A model generated the notes under the pieces. It saw only the letters and a program-made list of their open reading frames with translations, did no database searches and had not been told where the DNA came from. A stretch of DNA of 64,000 nucleotides from Streptomyces sp. RB17 (GTDB lineage Bacteria; Actinomycetota; Actinomycetes; Streptomycetales; Streptomycetaceae): the NCBI RefSeq assembly GCF_009604455.1, contig NZ_WEGL01000006.1:657721-721720 (forward strand), given 5' to 3'. Position numbers and translations under genes: made by a program. Below are positions 60,313-64,000 of this stretch, piece after piece (position 1 is the first letter of the stretch; each line of letters starts with the position of its first letter).

Positions 60313-61677
60313 TCATCCTCCCCACACGGCGAGCCGCTTGATCGCCGCCATCGGTACCGGCAGCCAGTCGGGCCGGTGTCTTGCCTCGTACAGCACCTCG
60401 TAGACCGCCCTGTCCGTCTCGTGCGCGCGCAGCAGCGCGTGCTTCTTTCGTGGATCCCAGCCGGCGCGGGCCGCGTAGCCCGCGCAGAACGCCTCCCGGC
60501 AGCGGCGCGCCCATTCGGGTCGCCAGGGGCGGCGCTGCCGGGCCGCGTAGTCGAAGGAGCGCAGCATCCCCGCCACGTCCCGCACCGGGGACTGCGGGAC
60601 ACACCGCTCGGCGAGCGGCCGGGACGGCTCGCCCTCGAAGTCGATGACGAACCAGTCGCGGCCGGCCCGCAGCACCTGCCCGAGGTGCAGATCCCCGTGG
60701 ATGCGCTGGGCGGGCGGCCCGGTGTCGCAGGTGGCGAGCGCCGCGAACGCGGCCTTGAGCCCCGGCACGAAGGGCAGCAGGCCCGGAACGGCGTGCGCGG
60801 CCGCGTCCAGCCGGGCGCACATCGCCTCGGCCGTACGGCCGTTCTCGCCCGGCCCGGCCGGGCCGAACGCCTCGGCCAGCGCGAGGTGCACCTCGGCCAT
60901 GGCCCGGCCCAGTTCACCGGCCTCGGCGGTGAACTCGTCGCCGGCGGCGAGCGCACGCAGCGCCAGCGTCCAGCCGTCGGTCGCGTCCGGCAGGAACGGC
61001 TGCAGCACACCCAGCGTGGCCGGCTGCGGCGCCGTCGTACCGAACCAGGCCACCGGCGCCGGCACCCGGGTGCAGCCCTGGGCGGCCAGCGCGGCCGTCA
61101 CCTCCAGGTCCGGGTTCACGCCCGGCTGGATCCGGCGGAAGACCTTCAGGATGTACGCGTCGCCGTACACGATCGACGAGTTGGACTGCTCGGCGTCCAG
61201 CAGGCGCGGCGGCAGACCGCCGGGCAGGTGGGCGGCCGGGTCGGCCTCGAACCGCAGCGGACCGGCCGCGCCGGGCTGCCGCAGCCGCTCCAGCAGCAGG
61301 TTCGCCGAGCGTGGGTCGTGCAGCGCGTCGTACACCGCGAGCCCGGCGAACGGGCCCTCATCGGCCCGCCCGATGTACGCCCGCTCCAGCCGAGGGGCGA
61401 GGTGTTCGCGCAGCCCGAGCAGCAGCTGGTAGCAGTCACCGGGCGGGGGAGTGCCGCCCGGCGTGGGCACGGGCGCGTGCGAGGCGTGCACCAGCAGATG
61501 CAGACATCCCGGGAACAGCTCGGTCAGGGAGACCACGGTCAGATCGGTGACGGGCCGGTCCTTGCCCGCGAACCAGCGTTGCCTCGGCAGCCACTCGCGC
61601 AGCAGCTCGCCCAACGAGACCAGGGGACCGTCGAGCCCGGCCGCCGTGCTCGGTCGGACAGTGATGGTCTTCGGCAT
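60313..61677 (-). CDS. mak: Maltokinase
   Basis: A 454-residue kinase that phosphorylates maltose to maltose-1-phosphate, the donor for GlgE. The kinase-like fold has SNSSIVYGDAYILKVFRRIQ (lysine), QRIHGDLHLGQVLRAGRDWF (catalytic Asp) and FVIDFEGEPSRPLAE (metal Asp). The N-terminal cap contains REWLPRQRWFAGKDRPV, typical of maltokinases. The ATG at 61677 follows GAGGAAAGGA. It is third in the operon, between treS and glgB. Confidence 0.93.
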   Translation of the reverse strand: MPKTITVRPSTAAGLDGPLVSLGELLREWLPRQRWFAGKDRPVTDLTVVSLTELFPGCLHLLVHASHAPVPTPGGTPPPGDCYQLLLGLREHLAPRLERAYIGRADEGPFAGLAVYDALHDPRSANLLLERLRQPGAAGPLRFEADPAAHLPGGLPPRLLDAEQSNSSIVYGDAYILKVFRRIQPGVNPDLEVTAALAAQGCTRVPAPVAWFGTTAPQPATLGVLQPFLPDATDGWTLALRALAAGDEFTAEAGELGRAMAEVHLALAEAFGPAGPGENGRTAEAMCARLDAAAHAVPGLLPFVPGLKAAFAALATCDTGPPAQRIHGDLHLGQVLRAGRDWFVIDFEGEPSRPLAERCVPQSPVRDVAGMLRSFDYAARQRRPWRPEWARRCREAFCAGYAARAGWDPRKKHALLRAHETDRAVYEVLYEARHRPDWLPVPMAAIKRLAVWGG

Positions 61678-61708
61678 GGTGACGCGTCCTTTCCTCGGCG
61701 CCGGTCGT

Positions 61709-63423
<1,715 letters not shown>

Positions 63424-63427
<4 letters not shown>

Positions 63428-64000
63428 GAGGCCGCGGGCCCTCCGTTCTGGGGCATCGGACGCCCGACGTGGAGCACGTGCGCCGGCGCGCTGCCGGGCG
63501 TCAGGCGCACGTAGTTGGTCCTGCCCCAGCGGTACGTCTCACCCGTCAGTTCGTCGTGCACGGACAGGGCGGAGTTCCAGTCCAGGCCGAGTTGCGGCAT
63601 GTCCAACGAGACCGTGGCCTCCTGGGTGTGGTGCGGGTCGAGATTGACGACCACGATGACCGTGTCGGTACCTGTGCTCTTGCTGTAGGCGAGCACGGCA
63701 ACGTTGTCGGTCTGGTGGAAGCGGAGGTTGCGCAGGCGCTGTAGCGCGGGGTGCTGCCGTCGGATGGTGTTGAGCCGGGTGATGAGCGGCGCGATGGTAC
63801 GGCCCTCACGCGCGGCCGCCTCCCAGTCCCGTCGCTTGAGCTGGTACTTCTCCGAGTCCAGGTACTCCTCGCTGCCCTCCCGCAGCGGGGTGTTCTCGCA
63901 CAGCTCGTAACCGCTGTAGATGCCCCAGGCGGGCGAGAGGGTCGCGGCGAGCACGGCCCGCACCTCGAAGGCGGGCCGGCCGCCGTGCTGGAGGTAGGCG
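63424..64000 (-). CDS. glgE: Maltosyltransferase GlgE (C-terminal part)
   Basis: The last ~192 codons of alpha-1,4-glucan:maltose-1-phosphate maltosyltransferase; the N-terminal part lies past the right edge. The visible end of the barrel is RAVLAATLSPAWGIYSGYEL, followed by ENTPLREGSEEYLDSEKYQL and the C-terminal beta domain (VAVLAYSKSTGTDTVIVVVN). These match Streptomyces GlgE. It extends alpha-glucan with maltosyl units from maltose-1-phosphate. It is upstream of treS, mak and glgB in one operon. Confidence 0.92.

Noticed and set aside
58107..61010. Extension of the glgB frame 234 codons upstream through the maltokinase gene
   Set aside because: The extra part is the shadow of mak in another frame; glgB starts at 60308, 4 bp after mak.

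Overview
The window is high-GC actinobacterial chromosome, almost certainly Streptomyces. The evidence is strong third-position GC, many GTG starts, AGGAGG-type ribosome binding sites, apparently leaderless genes, and marker genes such as a melC1-melC2 tyrosinase pair, an SsgA-like sporulation protein, a WhiB-like protein, an EshA-type encapsulin, a SigB-like sigma factor and the GlgE-pathway operon. I see no rRNA, tRNA, CRISPR array, phage or conjugative module. The only mobile trace is one small MITE-like palindromic element.

Layout. 1-2.5 kb: a family 2B encapsulin (EshA type) translationally coupled to a 2-methylisoborneol-synthase-like terpene cyclase that runs off the left edge. 2.5-9 kb: zinc alcohol dehydrogenase, glyoxalase-fold protein, RNase H-like protein, melC1-melC2, a frameshifted flavin monooxygenase whose 3' end meets the MITE, and a class 3 lipase. 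9.1-17.3 kb: an MFS exporter with its TetR repressor and twin operators, aldo/keto reductase, DUF6328-type membrane protein, SsgA-like protein, an unrecognised protein with a compensated frameshift, an LLM-class F420-type oxidoreductase and a membrane pseudokinase. 17.5-25 kb: a threonine dehydratase, a TPR protein coupled to a polyprenyl diphosphate synthase that is followed by two decayed copies of its own 3' end, an AIM24-like protein, a TerD-CAP fusion and a serine hydrolase. 25-28.6 kb: two secreted enzymes (M4 peptidase, SGNH hydrolase).

28.6-32.2 kb carries an unusual signalling operon: a response regulator fused to a thioredoxin-reductase-like flavoprotein, a cyclic-nucleotide-domain histidine kinase and a UBP-type zinc-finger protein, linked by ATGA overlaps and a 19-codon micro-ORF. 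32.3-39.4 kb: glyoxalase-like, universal stress, DUF4032, metallo-beta-lactamase-fold, AlkB-like, TetR plus FAD dehydrogenase, and DUF488 proteins. 39.5-47.3 kb: M1 peptidase, L,D-transpeptidase lipoprotein, a two-component pair separated by a repeat array, WhiB-like protein, a deletion scar through a divergent lysR-lysE pair, and an MFS transporter. 47.4-56.6 kb: a Crp-like domain protein, a small protein, two RsbW-like ATPases, a SigB-family sigma factor, a FUSC membrane protein, type II NADH dehydrogenase and an acyl-CoA ligase. 56.9-64 kb: a GCS2-type carboxylate-amine ligase, then the maltose-1-phosphate operon glgE-treS-mak-glgB, which makes branched alpha-glucan from trehalose.

A theme across the window is decayed GC-rich tandem repeats at gene 3' ends and at borders between coupled genes (about 2.37-2.53, 18.54-18.93, 30.49-30.55 and 42.38-42.69 kb). 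In two cases the repeats separate what look like formerly overlapping stop and start codons of signalling genes. Several genes are frameshifted or truncated; some of these could be sequencing errors and are flagged. All family assignments come from reading the translated sequences; no database search was possible.
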